Assembly (NCBI GenBank): GCA_019745075.1 | Contig: JAIETR010000028.1 | Span: 1 to 33,813 of the forward strand | Source: Qipengyuania sp. | GTDB lineage: Bacteria; Pseudomonadota; Alphaproteobacteria; Sphingomonadales; Sphingomonadaceae | Direction of reading: 5' to 3' | Length of the DNA stretch: 33,813 bases | In this document: one piece after another, positions 33,717 to 33,813 of the stretch | Position numbering within the stretch: the first letter of the stretch is position 1 | How the letters are laid out: every line of letters begins with the position of its first letter | Program-made: the position numbers and the translations under genes | The notes under the pieces: generated by a model | Seen by the model: the letters and a program-made list of their open reading frames with translations, nothing else | The model's database searches: none | Told to the model about the DNA's origin: nothing

Positions 33717-33813
33717 TTTTACCCGTGGCGTGCTGATGCGCCCGGACGATGGTGGAATCGACGATCAGGTAATCGAAGTCCGGATCCTCGGCCAGCGCAT
33801 CGAACAGCCTCCG
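33717..33813 (-). pseudogene. IS5-family transposase, middle part (interrupted, cut by window edge)
   Basis: Read leftward, this gives FDALAEDPDFDYLIVDST then IVRAHQHATGK, the conserved region holding the first catalytic aspartate (VDST) of IS5 transposases. Joined to 31934-32364 it restores an open frame. The N-terminal part lies beyond the window. Confidence 0.82.

Larger units (their letters stand above)
31921..33813. mobile_element. IS5-family element (IS427-like), split by an IS110 element and running off the window
   Basis: The left end starts near 31921 (GAGTCGTGGACAATT) directly after a CTAG (31917-31920), the preferred target of this IS5 subgroup. The transposase reads leftward. Its C-terminal part occupies 31934-32364 and its middle part resumes at 33717 and continues past the window. 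The intervening DNA is the IS110-family element. The other end and its target duplication lie outside the window. Confidence 0.85.

Noticed and set aside
1-33813. CRISPR arrays, tRNA and rRNA genes
   Set aside because: No regularly spaced direct repeats, no tRNA arm/TPsiC patterns and no rRNA sequence were recognised on reading; a dedicated scan was not possible.

Overview
This is a GC-rich window from an alphaproteobacterium, almost certainly order Sphingomonadales. I base that on gene content and order, not on a database match. Supporting features are the Pcm-like/tolC pair followed by a PopZ-type DUF2497 gene, DUF1491 and DUF6489 proteins, the hemE-hemJ-rho-DUF6489-mnmE-mnmG-rsmG-parA-parB block, and an MnmE whose GTPase G4 motif is missing. 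The window probably contains the chromosomal replication origin: about 320 bp without genes lie between divergent ppsR and hemE, the classic alphaproteobacterial origin neighbourhood, and hold seven GANTC sites. Three parS-like palindromes and parAB lie 6-10 kb away.

Layout. 1-4305: a class I fumarase (minus), then Pcm-like, tolC and PopZ-like genes (plus). 4306-9034: a secreted S9 peptidase, a thioredoxin-fold [2Fe-2S] ferredoxin, a small membrane protein (minus), a CBS protein, an A-type Fe-S carrier and exonuclease III. 8798-15191: the leftward arm from the origin, read from right to left as ppsR-maf-aroE-coaE (each pair overlapping by ATGA), dnaQ, hpf, a hotdog thioesterase, DUF1491 and a SleB-type cell wall hydrolase whose last codons are frameshifted. 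15192-15513: putative oriC. 15514-25470: the rightward arm with hemE, hemJ, rho, a lower-GC two-gene cassette (small protein plus retropepsin-like protease), an NTF2-like gene (minus), DUF6489, mnmE, mnmG, rsmG, parA and parB. 25559-29921: an archaic chaperone-usher pilus operon with two spore-coat-U subunits, a chaperone and an usher. 29918-31913: a free methionine-R-sulfoxide reductase (minus) and a membrane-anchored sorbosone-dehydrogenase-like protein. 31921-33813: an IS5-family element split by an IS110-family (IS1111-like) element.

How the parts work together. The central block combines origin, DnaQ proofreading, ParABS segregation, Rho, heme synthesis steps and tRNA wobble-uridine modification (MnmE/MnmG), with genes pointing away from the origin on both sides. 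A PopZ-type polar organiser 11 kb to the left could act with ParB-parS in anchoring the origin.

Most interesting points: (1) the nested IS110/IS1111-like element, whose 3' noncoding segment contains short copies of both of its own insertion junctions, as expected of a guide (bridge/seek) RNA; (2) the GANTC-dense putative oriC; (3) the uncharacterised small-protein/retropepsin pair placed between rho and the mnmE block; (4) two single-base frameshifts, in the cell wall hydrolase and the IS110 transposase. No tRNA, rRNA or CRISPR array was seen.
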